DNA of 64,000 nt from Norana najaformis (GCA_964023275.1 OZ029914.1:37308924-37372923); one strand, 5' to 3'; positions 10,501 to 19,878 are shown, numbered from the stretch's first letter. The notes: generated by a model from the letters alone, not told the origin. Numbers and translations are program-made.

Positions 10501-10987
10501 ATTTTATGCAGATAAGCAAGTTCAGTCTACACAAAGCGAGACTCATGAATACGAAGAAATACCAACGATCGGGTCTACTGCCTACATAAATCAGGGAAAT
10601 CGATCCGGCATCATCGAGACGAACGAGAGAGGCGACATTAATCTTCCACTTCCAATTAGTCATACGTCGTCGATGGAGTACGAAGAAATACCGCCCATCA
10701 CCCTTCCAATCATCTTTCCAGGTCCAATCAGTGATCAAGAGGCTGAACAGGAGGAGGAATCTTGGCCAATATCGTTCATCTCACTTCCGGTCATCTCTTC
10801 AGGTCCACTCAATGACCAGGAGGCTGGACAAGAGGGAGAATACTGGCCAATGATGAGAGACGGATACGTCGAAACATCTCAGCGACCGGATATTTCCCCA
10901 GCCGTCTACGAGGTTCTGCAACTCAAGAAAAAGAGGCAGCAGACTGGAAGAAATCGTCTTCAACTCGTCAGGTATAAAGGCCTGTAG
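4542..10987 (+). CDS. Ig-type membrane receptor with SH2-docking tail (receptor 1)
   Basis: Five exons: 4542-4584, 5432-5758, 8746-8841, 9509-9673 and 10512-10987. All junctions are GT-AG and phase 1, giving 368 codons plus stop. The protein is a signal peptide (about residues 1-20), one V-like Ig domain (about 22-122) with C38, W50 and the DSGYYEC core ending at C104, a Ser/Thr-rich stalk (124-155), a transmembrane helix (177-203) followed by RK, and a 165-residue tail. The tail has Y224 and Y267 in identical EYEEIP motifs (pYEEI is the preferred Src-family SH2 ligand), Y235 in YINQ (pYxN, Grb2 type), Y321 in YWPM (YxxM, PI3K p85 type) and Y343 in YEVL. I infer a cell-surface signalling receptor; the ligand is unknown. 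Introns hold LINE and SINE pieces. The leader exon is the least certain part. Confidence 0.75.
5432..5758 (+). CDS. Ig-domain exon of receptor 1
   Basis: One exon encodes a whole Ig domain bounded by AG/GT and phase 1 on both sides, the standard movable Ig exon. Seen: B-strand cysteine in LFCD, C-strand tryptophan in VLWLY, and the D-x-G-x-Y-x-C motif. A third cysteine (C78, in WRSRCQV) is unusual and an NAT glycosylation site follows it at residue 83. The exon at 32833-33165 encodes a close paralogue. Confidence 0.88.
5882..6130 (-). mobile_element. LINE family A 3' end, minus
   Basis: Diverged copy with the CGTAATCG tail side at 5884, GAGATTTCTACAGCG, the CAGCTTA/AATCGAT block and a purine-rich 3' UTR. 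It lies in the first large intron of receptor 1. Confidence 0.65.
6145..6215. repeat. (TATG)n microsatellite
   Basis: Runs of ATGT tetranucleotide at about 6150-6208 between two oppositely oriented LINE ends. The long open frames across it are produced by the repeat. Confidence 0.9.
6215..6540 (+). mobile_element. LINE family A 3' end, plus
   Basis: The clearest example of the family. About 65 codons of L2/CR1-type ORF2 C-terminus (ALHSKLKTFLFHRSYPD) are followed by a stop, a 3' UTR with TTGACCTGGAACCGAA and CCTATCGATTTTG, GCGCTGTAGAAATCTCG, and a (ATTACG)n tail at 6525-6540. A second (TATG)n tract follows at 6541-6625. Confidence 0.75.
6640..7460. other. Intronic DNA, no gene seen
   Basis: AT-rich DNA inside the receptor 1 intron. 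It contains a fragment near 6645-6720 that looks like another LINE 3' end (TATAGCGCCTTTC) and a degenerate TATG tract at 7290-7365. No coding exon with usable splice sites is apparent. Confidence 0.5.
7465..7710 (-). mobile_element. tRNA-derived SINE (family S1), minus
   Basis: Read on the minus strand it starts with a tRNA-like head whose B box is AGGTTCGCGTCCC, continues through a conserved body (GGGCTAGTACGGTCCGTGC, ATGAGCAGGGTCGAGG) and ends in a TTTACATTTAC tail. At least four other copies are in the window. 7715-8330 holds no recognisable gene. Confidence 0.7.
8366..8578 (+). mobile_element. LINE family A 3' end (in unit A)
   Basis: TTGACCTGGAACCGAACAC, CTATCGATTTTG, GAGCGCCT, GCGCTGTATAAATCTCGG and an ATTACG tail. 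The same element sits at 24985-25222 in the right copy, so it predates the duplication. Confidence 0.7.
8746..8841 (+). CDS. Stalk exon of receptor 1
   Basis: TGTAG acceptor, 32 residues including ELYHSSAELESYPS and ending HNLTFTG, then a GTGAGT donor, phase 1 to phase 1. Ser/Thr-rich with one N-glycosylation site (NLT). Its counterpart at 25383-25481 is open and similar, which supports it as coding. Confidence 0.75.
8940..9250 (-). mobile_element. LINE 3' fragment (family E) in intron
   Basis: Shares AAACTTCTATTxTGCC, ATTAGGCATCAAT and CAAAACCAAATTCCAAA with 25580-25870, and more distantly resembles 20035-20330 and 27825-28030. No coding frame is left. Confidence 0.5.
9509..9673 (+). CDS. 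Transmembrane exon of receptor 1
   Basis: Acceptor TTTAG, then 55 residues including a 27-residue hydrophobic helix (FVIIVSIVLVAFLVTVMFAV) that stops at the basic cluster RKTVFRK, then a GTGAGC donor. Phase 1 both ends. The minus-strand frame over the same bases is a shadow. Confidence 0.85.
9755..9850 (+). mobile_element. Degenerate SINE S1 fragment
   Basis: ATTTGAATCCCGGGCTAG, GTAGTGGTGAAGTATCTCAT and CCGATAAATTCTTTG match the S1 body in plus orientation; the copy at 26405-26500 is its duplicate. Confidence 0.45.
10512..10987 (+). CDS. Cytoplasmic tail exon of receptor 1
   Basis: TTATGCAG acceptor, then 157 codons to TAG. Two EYEEIP motifs 43 residues apart, YINQ, YWPM, GYVE and YEVL, plus an internal duplication of a Pro/Glu-rich unit (LPxIxxGPxxDQEAxQExExWP). 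The first repeat ends ESWP and the second EYWP, so the YxxM tyrosine arose in only one of the repeats. The tail ends in a basic stretch that the paralogue at 27258-27679 lacks. Confidence 0.85.
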
Positions 10988-11079
10988 TCCATCCGAAACA
11001 TCTAAAGCTTTCCGAAAGCAAATATGGGCCACGCGCACACTTTCGACTGTGCCCATCTTGCAATCTTTGAACAGGTCTT

Positions 11080-11335
11080 TCACTCAAAACCGAAAGCATT
11101 CCTCTTCCACTAATCCTATCCTGACTCCTCCCCCCTTATCTATCTTGGCACTCCAATTGTAAACACCGTCCACCATGTTCGTCTGACTGCCTGCATGCCT
11201 GACCCTTGGGTCTTGACCTGGAGCCGAATCTGACCTTTCTTGCCTATCGATTTGTTTTGACTGAGCGCCTGTGAATAAGCAGATCCCGGCGACTTTGCTT
11301 TCTTTAGGCGTTGTAGAAATCTCGGTTGCGATTAC
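11080..11335 (+). mobile_element. LINE family A 3' end
   Basis: CAGGTCTTTCACTCAAAACC, TTGACCTGGAGCCGAATC, CTATCGATTTG, GTTGTAGAAATCTCGG and an ATTACG tail. The matching copy is at 28840-29107. Confidence 0.7.
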
Positions 11336-11599
11336 GTGACTTTAGCTTATCTTATAGCCTTACTACGTCTTACTTTACCTGATTTTAGTTTACATCACCT
11401 TATCTTACATTATCATACACTGTTCTTATATTGGTGCATACTCAGAATTCCCCTATACGGATAAAAAATTTGATGCTTATGATTTCTTAACTACCTACAT
11501 AGGATTACAACTGAATATTTTGGTTTTACTTAGATTCTTCAGGCGACGAAATGACGAAAGTTAAATAACTGACAATCAATGTTGCAAACAACACGAAAG

Positions 11600-11970
11600 G
11601 CATTGAAAATGTTAGCTTCTAAGTTTTACTTCTAATGCAGTCCACTAAGGCGAGCATTTTATGACTGTAGCATGATTCCTACATGTTTCTAGCTATGATA
11701 AAGACTTTATTAGCTTTTAAGTAGTTATAGTTTCCAATGTTTACCGACATCTTATGGCATCAAAGGTCGTTGACGTTGCCCTCATCCTTTATCCAGGCTT
11801 GGGACTGGCATTACCCGAGAAAGACAGTGGTGGAGTTCTAGCTGTTAAGTTTTACAGAACTGTTCTTCTAAGGCAGTCCATGGAGGCGAGCATTATATGA
11901 CTGTAGCACCATCCTTACACGTTTCTAGCTATGATAAAGACTTTCAAAATATTGGCTTTTAAGTTTTATG
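11600..11970 (+). repeat. Diverged internal repeat, about 250-bp spacing
   Basis: The block with CTTCTAAxGCAGTCCA, GAGCATTxTATGACTGTAGCA and TTTCTAGCTATGATAAAGAC occurs near 11630 and again near 11865, and likewise in the right copy near 29405 and 29645. No coding potential is seen. Confidence 0.55.
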
Positions 11971-12046
11971 TTGCACAAGACGCCATTGGACGTATGAACC
12001 TGCCTAAAGGGCAGAGAACCACAAGAAGAAGAAGAAGTTGCACAAG
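11971..12046 (+). mobile_element. Truncated retroposon, 58 bp, with target-site duplication
   Basis: TTGCACAAG at 11971-11979 is repeated at 12038-12046 and flanks 58 bp ending in (AAG)n. The paralogous site at about 29754-29764 has a single TTGCACAAG and no insert. The inserted ACCTGCCTAAAGGGCA and AAG tail look like a very short non-LTR retrotransposon 3' end. Confidence 0.85.
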
Positions 12047-12329
12047 GTAATAAGCCTAGTAGTAATAGATCAAACAAACGTGACTGATATTTAGTTTATC
12101 TTTAGGCTTACTCTATCCTTTACCACTGGAATCAATCAATCTGACAATCAAAATCACCTCCTTATTGGTTTGGTAAATTTAATACAAGCCGTGTATTAAA
12201 TACAGACCGCTTCAGGTATTAAAGTATTAAAGTAGGCTCGTTATTCATTCATGCTATAAATAGCTCTACAGTTGGATCTTTTCTGAAACGGATCTAAACA
12301 GTGCGCATTATTAGGCCTAGCGCGTGAGT

Positions 12330-12570
12330 TATAAGTTATTTATAATTGTGATATGGTCCGTACTTCCAAGTGCAACATCGTAGGTTGGTTGTATACAGTC
12401 GGACCTTCGTTTTGGAACAGGATGTCGTGCCACTTGCGACGTGACTTCTCTATTTGCTTCGATTTCGCCAGCGATTGAAGACCATTCTATTTTACTTTGG
12501 TTTTGTATTATCAAGTCCAAAGCACCTTTGATAAGCTTTATAAGAGGCGCTATAGAAATGTGCACATACT
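12330..12570 (+). mobile_element. LINE ORF2 C-terminal remnant
   Basis: Matches the right-copy segment 30045-30260, where the frame is open and reads WLNTVGPSFWNRLSCNLR, the L2/CR1-type C-terminal block. Here it is broken. The rest of 12050-12920 shows no gene. Confidence 0.55.
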
Positions 12571-12925
12571 ATTACAATTAAATTACAAAATAAGTAACCT
12601 ATTATCGCAGAAAATGTGTATAGATTTGCACGATCGTGCTTACAAAGAGAAAATGCGTGCGTAAAATTTCCCGAGACCATTCGCTGATGACTAAACCAGG
12701 CCTCTCCATCTGCTGAGAAATTCTTGAACCTTAGCATAGAAGCCGATAATTGTTCCACCCCTGGAGGTGGGCTGCGCAGTGATAAAGCTTGTCTCTTGCG
12801 TTTTCATTCTGAGACACCATGGGCTGATAGTTGATAAGCTCTTGGAAGCTGGGTTATAAAAACCATGCTGAAGACGTAAATGTAGATGTATTTATCGAGT
12901 GAGATCCTTCATCACGGCTCCACGT

Positions 12926-14689
12926 TTAACCCTCATCCACATTGGTTATGAAAGTCACGTTATTGCATACCTGGGGTCCGTCTGGACCCCAAAGGTTAGA
13001 ATGCATGCTTCAAGTGATATTTGCATTCCGACATCAAAACAGCCTAGTTCTTGAAACATAGTAACACATAATAGTTTTCATTAAGTAGGTCCTAACTAGT
13101 CATGGAAAGAATATTTTTGTTACACAAATCAGGTACCCGGCCAATTTTATATAATGAATGTAACAGGTCGGTCATCAAAGCAAACTGTTCAATTTAAGCT
13201 TAGTTTAATTCAAGAATTTCAATTGAATGAAGAAACTTATTAAGCTAAGCACATATCCTGGTTTAATCTTCAGTTAATGTGTTTAGGGGTCGTCTGTTAC
13301 ATACACTTGGCCCACATAAAGTCAGGTGTCGAGTAATCCATGCAGACATTTCTGCGGCAGAACAGTGCACTCTTGTTCCACCTTTCTGTCAGCACTGCGT
13401 GGAAAGATGTGGCAACGATGCTTTCTGGAAGGTTCTTTGCTGTCAAGGTTGCCTTTCACTTCAATCAATACACCCTGTATTTTGGTACGCTTGATAGCAT
13501 TTCTCATTTCACCTTACATACAGTAGCTCGGGGATTTGCAGCACGTACAGCAATTTGTTCGTGAACCAGCTCACGGCCCAACTGTAAAATGAATAGTCGA
13601 CGACGGTGGCTCCCACATCGAGATTCCCACTCTGGACAGTTGCATAGCCAGATAACAAGGGCTGCAATGCAAGCGACATCGACGATGTTGAAGAACAATG
13701 ATAATGGCCATCGCTTGCATTTTCGTTTGCAGGAGTATGTTGCGGCAAGTTTGTCCATGTTGTCTACTCCGTCCTTCTTGGAATTGTAGTGAAGCATGAT
13801 AACAGGCTTGTGATCGTCAACTGTTATTGCACTGTCATTATGCATAGAGGACAGCAAGATGACAGCCTTTGTCTTCTTTGGGACATAAGTGTAATTTACA
13901 AAGTGTAATTTCTACAGAAGCCAAAAATTGTTGATTTTTCTTCATTGATTTTTCTTGCATTTCATTTGGGATATCCGCCTTGTTTTTGCGAAATGTTCCC
14001 ATACATGTAGTTTGCTGCTCAAACAGCATCTTTGCAAGAGAAAGGCTGGTGAAAAATTGTCACCAATGACATTACGACCCGTCTTCATCCATGGCTTGGC
14101 GCCCACCTCGGCCACGTGCTGTACCACGAGTTGCTGTTCTGCCACGAACTCGTGCTGCAGGAAGTGCTGTTTCTTCAGCAGGCTCAAAGTCATCACTGTC
14201 AGCTTCTTCTTCGTCAGACACGTGATCAATTTCATCTTCTTCATCAGCCATCTTACTGCCGCTTTCTTTGTTGCTCTGAACGTCATCTTCTTCATCATGG
14301 AGTAGTATCTTCAGCTCATCAGCAACAGTACAACTAGCACGTCTTTGAGCCATTTTGCATTGAAATCCCTAGGAACATTTGCCAAACATTTATGTGCTCC
14401 ATCATTTCCTTAAAATGGGCGCCTAAGTAATTTTTTTACGTTTTTTCAATATATTTTCATTAATGGGGTCCAACTGGACCCTAGGGGTCTCTATGGACCC
14501 CATAGGAAATTTAAAAAATTTTTCCTTTGCGAAATAATTTGCTGACCTATAAATTCATGCAGCTGTTGATTGATGAAGGGCTGACAATTACATAAAATAA
14601 TAATGTTATGCCATCTATGTAACAAATGTTACACATATTCTAAACTGGTTGGGGTCCGCTTGGACCCCAGGTATGTGGATGAGGGTTAA
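12926..14689 (-). mobile_element. piggyBac-like transposon, internally deleted
   Basis: TTAA target duplications at 12926-12929 and 14686-14689 flank perfect 13-bp inverted repeats CCCTCATCCACAT (12930-12942; complement at 14673-14685). Subterminal palindromes GGGGTCCxxxTGGACCCC lie near 12973-12990 and 14651-14668, with another at 14465-14501. The element is 1756 bp and sits in an S1 SINE of the left duplicate; the right duplicate keeps the uninserted TTAA at 30615-30618. The transposase inside is broken, so it could move only if another copy supplied the enzyme. Confidence 0.92.
13322..14353 (-). pseudogene. piggyBac transposase remnant
   Basis: Minus-strand pieces in the expected order. 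14353-14072: acidic N-terminus (MAQRRASC, DEEDEIDHVSDEEE) and an RG-rich stretch. About 14070-13860: the GRNVIGDNF block containing one catalytic Asp and the LFEQQTTCMGTFRKNK segment. 13857-13504: DGVDNMDKLAATYSCKRK, holding another catalytic Asp. About 13440-13322: a degenerate cysteine-rich C-terminal domain (RCHIFPRSADRKVEQEC). The region with the first catalytic Asp is deleted between the N-terminus and GRNV, and frames change between pieces, so it is inactive. Confidence 0.88.
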
Positions 14690-15945
14690 ATGGGGTAGAA
14701 ACGTATTTATTATACCGTTTTCATTTTCAAATGCAAAATCTTCATAAGGGCAGAAATTTATTTCAAGCTTTCGGCGACACATGGGCCTCCAAGCAATCTA
14801 GGCTATAATGACTAAACTGAACGTACACTGTCAGTGGCAAGATTAGGCGGCGAGGAAGAGGACTTTCTACCCGCCTTCATAATGTTGATACTAAGAAAAC
14901 TGAAGTCGCTAACACTTCATACCAATAGCAGCCTCTCGGGGCTCGCATAAGGGACTTTTCTTCTTTCATTTTCAAATGATACATGATACGACAAGCATAT
15001 TAATAATGCATTCGCCTGTGAATAAGCTGGATCCCGCAACTTAGCTTACCCTGGGCGTTGTGGAAATCTCGACTTTTATGATCATAGGCTTACTTTGAGA
15101 ACCCTCGCTGCAATCCGCTTTGTAATCATTGGAAATTTTCTCGGTCGTATGTAATTTTAGAACATCATCGCATTCGACGTGGTGTTAGAGATAGCATAGA
15201 GCTAAATATAATCTAGCGAATGTGCCCACTACATCAGCATAACCTTTTGTCATAGAAATTCTTTCTTTATTTAACCATCTGGGCTTATAGCCAATGTTGG
15301 AACTCTTGTAATAATGTCTACGCTTTGTGCAATCGTTTTGGATTATAAGAGCCTAGTAGACTTAGATCTTTGTAGGCCCTACTCAACGGATCGTGGCCTC
15401 ATACTTCTAGATTTCACTGTAGGCCTACTGGAAAGACTCGGCTCTTGTGAATTTGATCTGAGTGAACTGTCGTCGAATAAGCTGGTCTCCCCAATACGGC
15501 TTTTGCATTAAATTAGAGACATAGCCTAAATTACATTCCGTATGTTTATCATGGAGTCGATACGCAAAAGCATAGTAACCGATTTTTATGTCAACAAATA
15601 CGTCTTCAAGCGTTGAAAAGCTGGTCAGTTATGGCATGGCTTCAAAATAAACTGATTTTAAATTAATCGTGCATACAATACACTCACAATACTCAAACTA
15701 AAGCTAAAAATAGATTCCACATAATACCTGCTTATTTATGCACACACAAGAAATTACATAGAACCTACACTTAACTCATTTATCTAGGAGCCTCCCTACC
15801 TCTATATGTGCACCTACATATAGGGGATGTATCACGCAAACATGGCGCCATATAAATGTCCATTACAAACAAGCAGATATGTCTACAAATATAGGTTGAT
15901 CCGTAAGCATATAGGCCTATGTAGGCCTACTTGCATAGGTAAACC
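14690..15945. other. Non-coding end of unit A
   Basis: Contains a LINE family A tail at 15005-15082 (AATAAGCTGGATCCCG, GTGGAAATCTCG). The rest is alignable with 30620-31971. A short frame at 15314-15511 starts with ATG here but with TTG in the other copy and is not conserved, so it is not annotated. No exon is supported. Confidence 0.5.
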
Positions 15946-16885
15946 GGGCACATTGTGGCAGAAACAGAGTCCAGCCCATCTCGACTGGTGAAGAAGGTGG
16001 AAAAGCTTGGTGACGCTTCCTCTGATCGGCGACTTGCTTTCATCCAACAAGCTCCACTGCTTGATCCTAGACATCAAACGCTCGGTATTGGACTTGGTAA
16101 GACCAAGATCTCTGATGAAGTCGTTGCGGTCTTTTTGGTTGGGATAGTATGGGTTTCTCTCCTCAACTCGGAAATTCTAAATTGGATCACCAACAACTTC
16201 CTCGCTCTCTACCGCTCTCTTCTGAAGACGGCTGCCTTCTCTCTGGAGGAATGGGTATGGGAAGCTCAGGGCAGTGTGGATGAAGGAAGGTCCGGATACT
16301 TGATAGTAGGTGTATTCTTGCGAGTCCGACGTTTGGAAGAATCCGCCATGCAGAAGTAGCAATATCTTGAGTGGTCAGTGGGTTCTCGCCAAATTCTTGA
16401 GACAGCAAACTTGATGGCTCTCTTTTCCCTTTGTGCCATCCTGCAAAAGAACGAAATGAAATTGTGACCACAACAAAATAAATGTATTTCACCCATGACT
16501 AATGTGTAAGACATTCTCGCAACATATTTCATATATATATGTATATATGAAATATTTGTTCAAGGACATTGAAAATTTCCAAAAATTGTGAAATTACAAC
16601 ATTTCAAACTTTTAAAACTTTTATAACATAAAATGTCGCCATCTAATCGAGTGTCAATTGCAAATTGTCCATCTTACCTTCCATCGTTTTTTTGCAGTGC
16701 TCGCAGGTGAAAGGAGGTGCCCAGGTTTTGTCTTGATCCCCGACAGGCATGCCGAAATATGCCTTGTAGGCTTCGAACATCTTAGCAGATTCTTCCACGG
16801 AGTACATTTTCGTTCTTGTCTTGATAAACTGGCCGCAGACAGAGCAAAATTCGTCTCTCGGATGATTGCAGCCTCTTGATGCCAT
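15945..16885 (-). pseudogene. Decayed two-exon gene of a repetitive Cys-pair protein family
   Basis: First exon 16885-about 16672 starts MASRGCNHPRDEFC and carries CxxC pairs (FCSVCG and FTCEHCKK), with VGDQDKTWAPPF between, then a GTAAGA donor. A second exon from about 16444 continues WREPTDH, CYFCM, YPDLPSS, CPELPIPIPPERRQPSSEES, then DFIRDLGLTKS and LCFCHNVPG to about 15945. I recognise this pattern as a widespread, uncharacterised family present in many copies in invertebrate genomes. Here a one-base loss just after the second acceptor, a small deletion before CPEL and a later frame change break it. It overlaps no receptor exon and begins exactly where unit A similarity ends. Confidence 0.7.
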
Positions 16886-16973
16886 CTCAGATATGTATCC
16901 GTTTAGGCAGCTACAACTAAACTGAACTGGTGGGCTTAAGGCCACTGTATTTATGCTGCTATTTTTATTTCTA

Positions 16974-17031
16974 GAAAATTCTGGAAGGTTCTTGGACTTT
17001 CTAGAATATTCTCGAAAGTTCTCGAAAGTTC
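16974..17031. promoter_or_regulatory. Very long heat-shock element array
   Basis: Alternating GAA and TTC every 5 bp: 16974, 16979, 16984, 16989, then one degenerate unit at 16994 (GGA), then TTC/GAA at 16999, 17004, 17009, 17014, 17019, 17024 and 17029. That is 11 perfect units in a 12-unit register; three units already make a functional HSF site. It lies 89 bp upstream of the ATG of the minus-strand pseudogene, with TATA-like ATAAAA and CATAAATAC between, and about 460 bp upstream of the laminin ATG on the other strand. Confidence 0.85.
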
Positions 17032-17379
17032 TAGCAGTTACTCCAAGTTTACTGAGCACTGAATTCATCTTGATTGTTCTGGAAAATAGGTAAATTTCAC
17101 AATATCACTGTCCTGGTCACAAATCAAAGTTTATGGGGAATAGTGGCTATTTTCTATACTTTTTGAGGCATAAGCAATTAGGAAATAACAGTAACTACCC
17201 AGGAAGGAAGCAAAATTAAAAATTTGTCACAGTGTAATCTTTTCCAAAATTTTTGGCGAACATAATGAGTCAAAACAATGCGATAACTGCTTAGCCAATT
17301 CGTGATTTCCGGTTGTTTACATTAGCCGGACTGAAGTGTATAGTTATGACGATAAATGACCACATTTTACACTAAACGA

Positions 17380-17490
17380 TTTCCTACAAACTATATATAG
17401 GCCTATGTATGCGTATTTATATTGTTTGATTCGAAATATATAGTTCATGTCTTAGTGGCTGTCACAGGCTTAAACGGAGTAAAAGTCGAA
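17380..17490 (+). promoter_or_regulatory. Possible laminin promoter and 5' UTR
   Basis: CTATATATAG at about 17391-17400 lies some 90 bp upstream of the laminin start codon. TATA-like only; no transcript data. Confidence 0.25.
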
Positions 17491-17871
17491 ATGGTTAAAC
17501 CAAAAGTACAGTTTTCTGCGATCTATTTCATGCTTATGGCCGTCGACTTAGTGTCCGGCCAAGTACTGACGCCGCCACACTTTAACCTTGCGGTAGGACG
17601 GCCGATCGAGGCAACGGCGACCTGCGGAGTGGGGTTATCGGAACCGGAGTTATTCTGTAAGTTGACCGGAGCCAACCCAGACAAGGAAGACGTGATCGGA
17701 GACTTCGAAGTTATCCAGGGCCAGCTGTGCGACAAATGTGAGGCGGGGGAGCCCAACAGGGTCCATTCGCCGGAGTTTGCTGTTGATGGGACGGAGAGGT
17801 GGTGGCAGAGTCCTCCTCTTTCCAGGGGACTGCAGTTCAACGAAGTCAACCTCACCATTCACCTCCAACAG
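17491..17871 (+). CDS. Laminin exon 1: signal peptide and first LN part
   Basis: The ATG at 17491 is chosen because a hydrophobic stretch ([16 protein letters not shown]) and a likely cleavage before [11 protein letters not shown] follow; an in-frame upstream start would only add residues before it. The exon ends in phase 0 at CAG/GTCAGG. ATATCG, CDKC and [14 protein letters not shown] are LN hallmarks. Confidence 0.85.
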
Positions 17872-19731
17872 GTCAGGCAGGAGTCGAACATTGTATTAAT
17901 TAATTATTTAATTAATTAGAAACTTCTATAGCACCGTGTCTAATGCACAAGGCATCTATCAGATTCAAGCAGCATTCAGGTAAATATTCAGAAAGTCAGT
18001 CCAATGCAACAGAGAGGCAGCCTACGGCGGAGAATGCCAACCGATAAAGGTATGTCTCAAGCTGAGAACGAAATGACACAAGAGACTGAGCATAATGCAC
18101 AGATGCAGGAAGAGAATTCCAAAATTTAGGTCCAGCAGCCGACAAAGCTCGTTCACCAAAAACTGTTCCAGTTTTTGGCACAACCAGAGAAAAGCACTCA
18201 GATGCTGAATAATGCACTCAGATGCTGAATAATGATGAGCTTGAGGAATGAGGAGTGATTTTAAGTATTGCAGTTGGCCAGATTTCAACGTTTTATAAAC
18301 CATGAGCCCCAGTTTAAAACAAATTCTTTGCTGAACAGGAAGTCAAATGCAAAAATTTAAGTACATGGTTATATGCTCATATTTTGACGAAACAGCTATG
18401 ACTCTAGCCAAAGAGTTCTGAACCATTTAAAGTTTCTGTATGTTTGTTTTTGTGATACCGGTAAGAAGCCAGTTACTGTAATCAAGGCGACTGGAGCCCA
18501 GTGCGTTTGCCAACGATATCCTTGAAGACATGGGGACGTAACGCCTAATTCTGCGTATGTTGCGAATATACATGTATGACGACTTACAATTGCTATTTAC
18601 ATAGTAGATGAGAGACAGTAGGCCTATAATATAAATTCCGCCCAAGTTACGAGCAGCATCAAACAGCTCAACAAGTGAGTCGCCCAGCTTTAAAAATTAA
18701 GCCACCCAAACTGATTAAGCTGCTATGGAGTGCCCATACTAGAAATTTTGTTTACAATGGGTAAGGAGAAGTCTGGTAACCGCCATCCGAGATTGCATTT
18801 CCTCAAAGGCAATGGACAAAAGCTGCACAGACGAATGACAAGACAAATTGTCAAAAGAAGTATAAAATTGAGTATTATCAGCATTGAAATGATATCCTAG
18901 CGAATGATTGTCCTTTAGTGTACCTAATGGTGTGATGTGTAGTGTTAACAACAGAGGACCAAGCACAGAACCCCGTGGAACATCACATGTCAACAAAGCA
19001 CTAGACGAATAATTACAATTTACATAAAGTGATCGTGTGTGTGGACTGAGATAAGCAGCAAACCTCTTCAGAACAGGAAGAGAGACCCTAAAATCAATAT
19101 AGAGACGATAAAATAGAGCAGAATGGTCCACCATATCAAAAGCAGCAGATAAGTGAAGAAGAACAAGTGATGTAACCGTACCCTTATCCACAGAGTACAC
19201 GATTTCATCATACACAACAAGTAGGGCGGATTCTCAAAATGAAACTCATAGTATGGTAAGTATGGTATGCAGACTGAAAGGGGAATAATAGAGAATTGGT
19301 AGATAGGGGAGTTTGCTTACGAATCATAACTATCCATTCAATGATTTTAGACATAAAATTTAAAGTTGAGATGGGTCTGTGATTAGACAGGTCGTTTAGG
19401 TCGAGAGAGGGTTTCTTTAGCAGAGGATGAATTATGGCACGAGCAAAAACAGACGTTCAGAAACCCTCGTGCGACGAGAAATTGATGACTGATGTAATGC
19501 TTGGACCGAGATCATCAAAGCAGTTTCATAATAATACTATAATAACAATATAATAATAATATTTATAATAATAATAATAATAAAATTAATAATAATAATA
19601 CCAATAGTGCTGCTGCTGCTGCTATGACTACAACTAATAATAATAATTATAATAATAATGATGATGATGATGATAAATTAATATTATTAATAAATTAATA
19701 CTACTAAATAAGAATAATAATAATAATAATA

Positions 19732-19819
<88 letters not shown>

Positions 19820-19878
19820 CTCATACATTGTGAAACTGTATGTATGTGTGCATGAATGCATGTATGCAAGTGTTTATG

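Larger units (their letters stand above)
8334..15945 (+). repeat. Large tandem duplication, left copy (unit A)
   Basis: This segment aligns by eye with 24958-31971 along its whole length. It covers a LINE tail, the receptor stalk, TM and tail exons, further LINE fragments and downstream non-coding DNA. Similarity begins at TTGAAGTCGAGAGA and ends at GGCCTACTTGC. The left copy alone carries the piggyBac insertion at 12926-14689 and a 58-bp retroposon at 11980-12037. The right copy has about 1 kb of extra DNA at 27803-28815. Confidence 0.85.
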
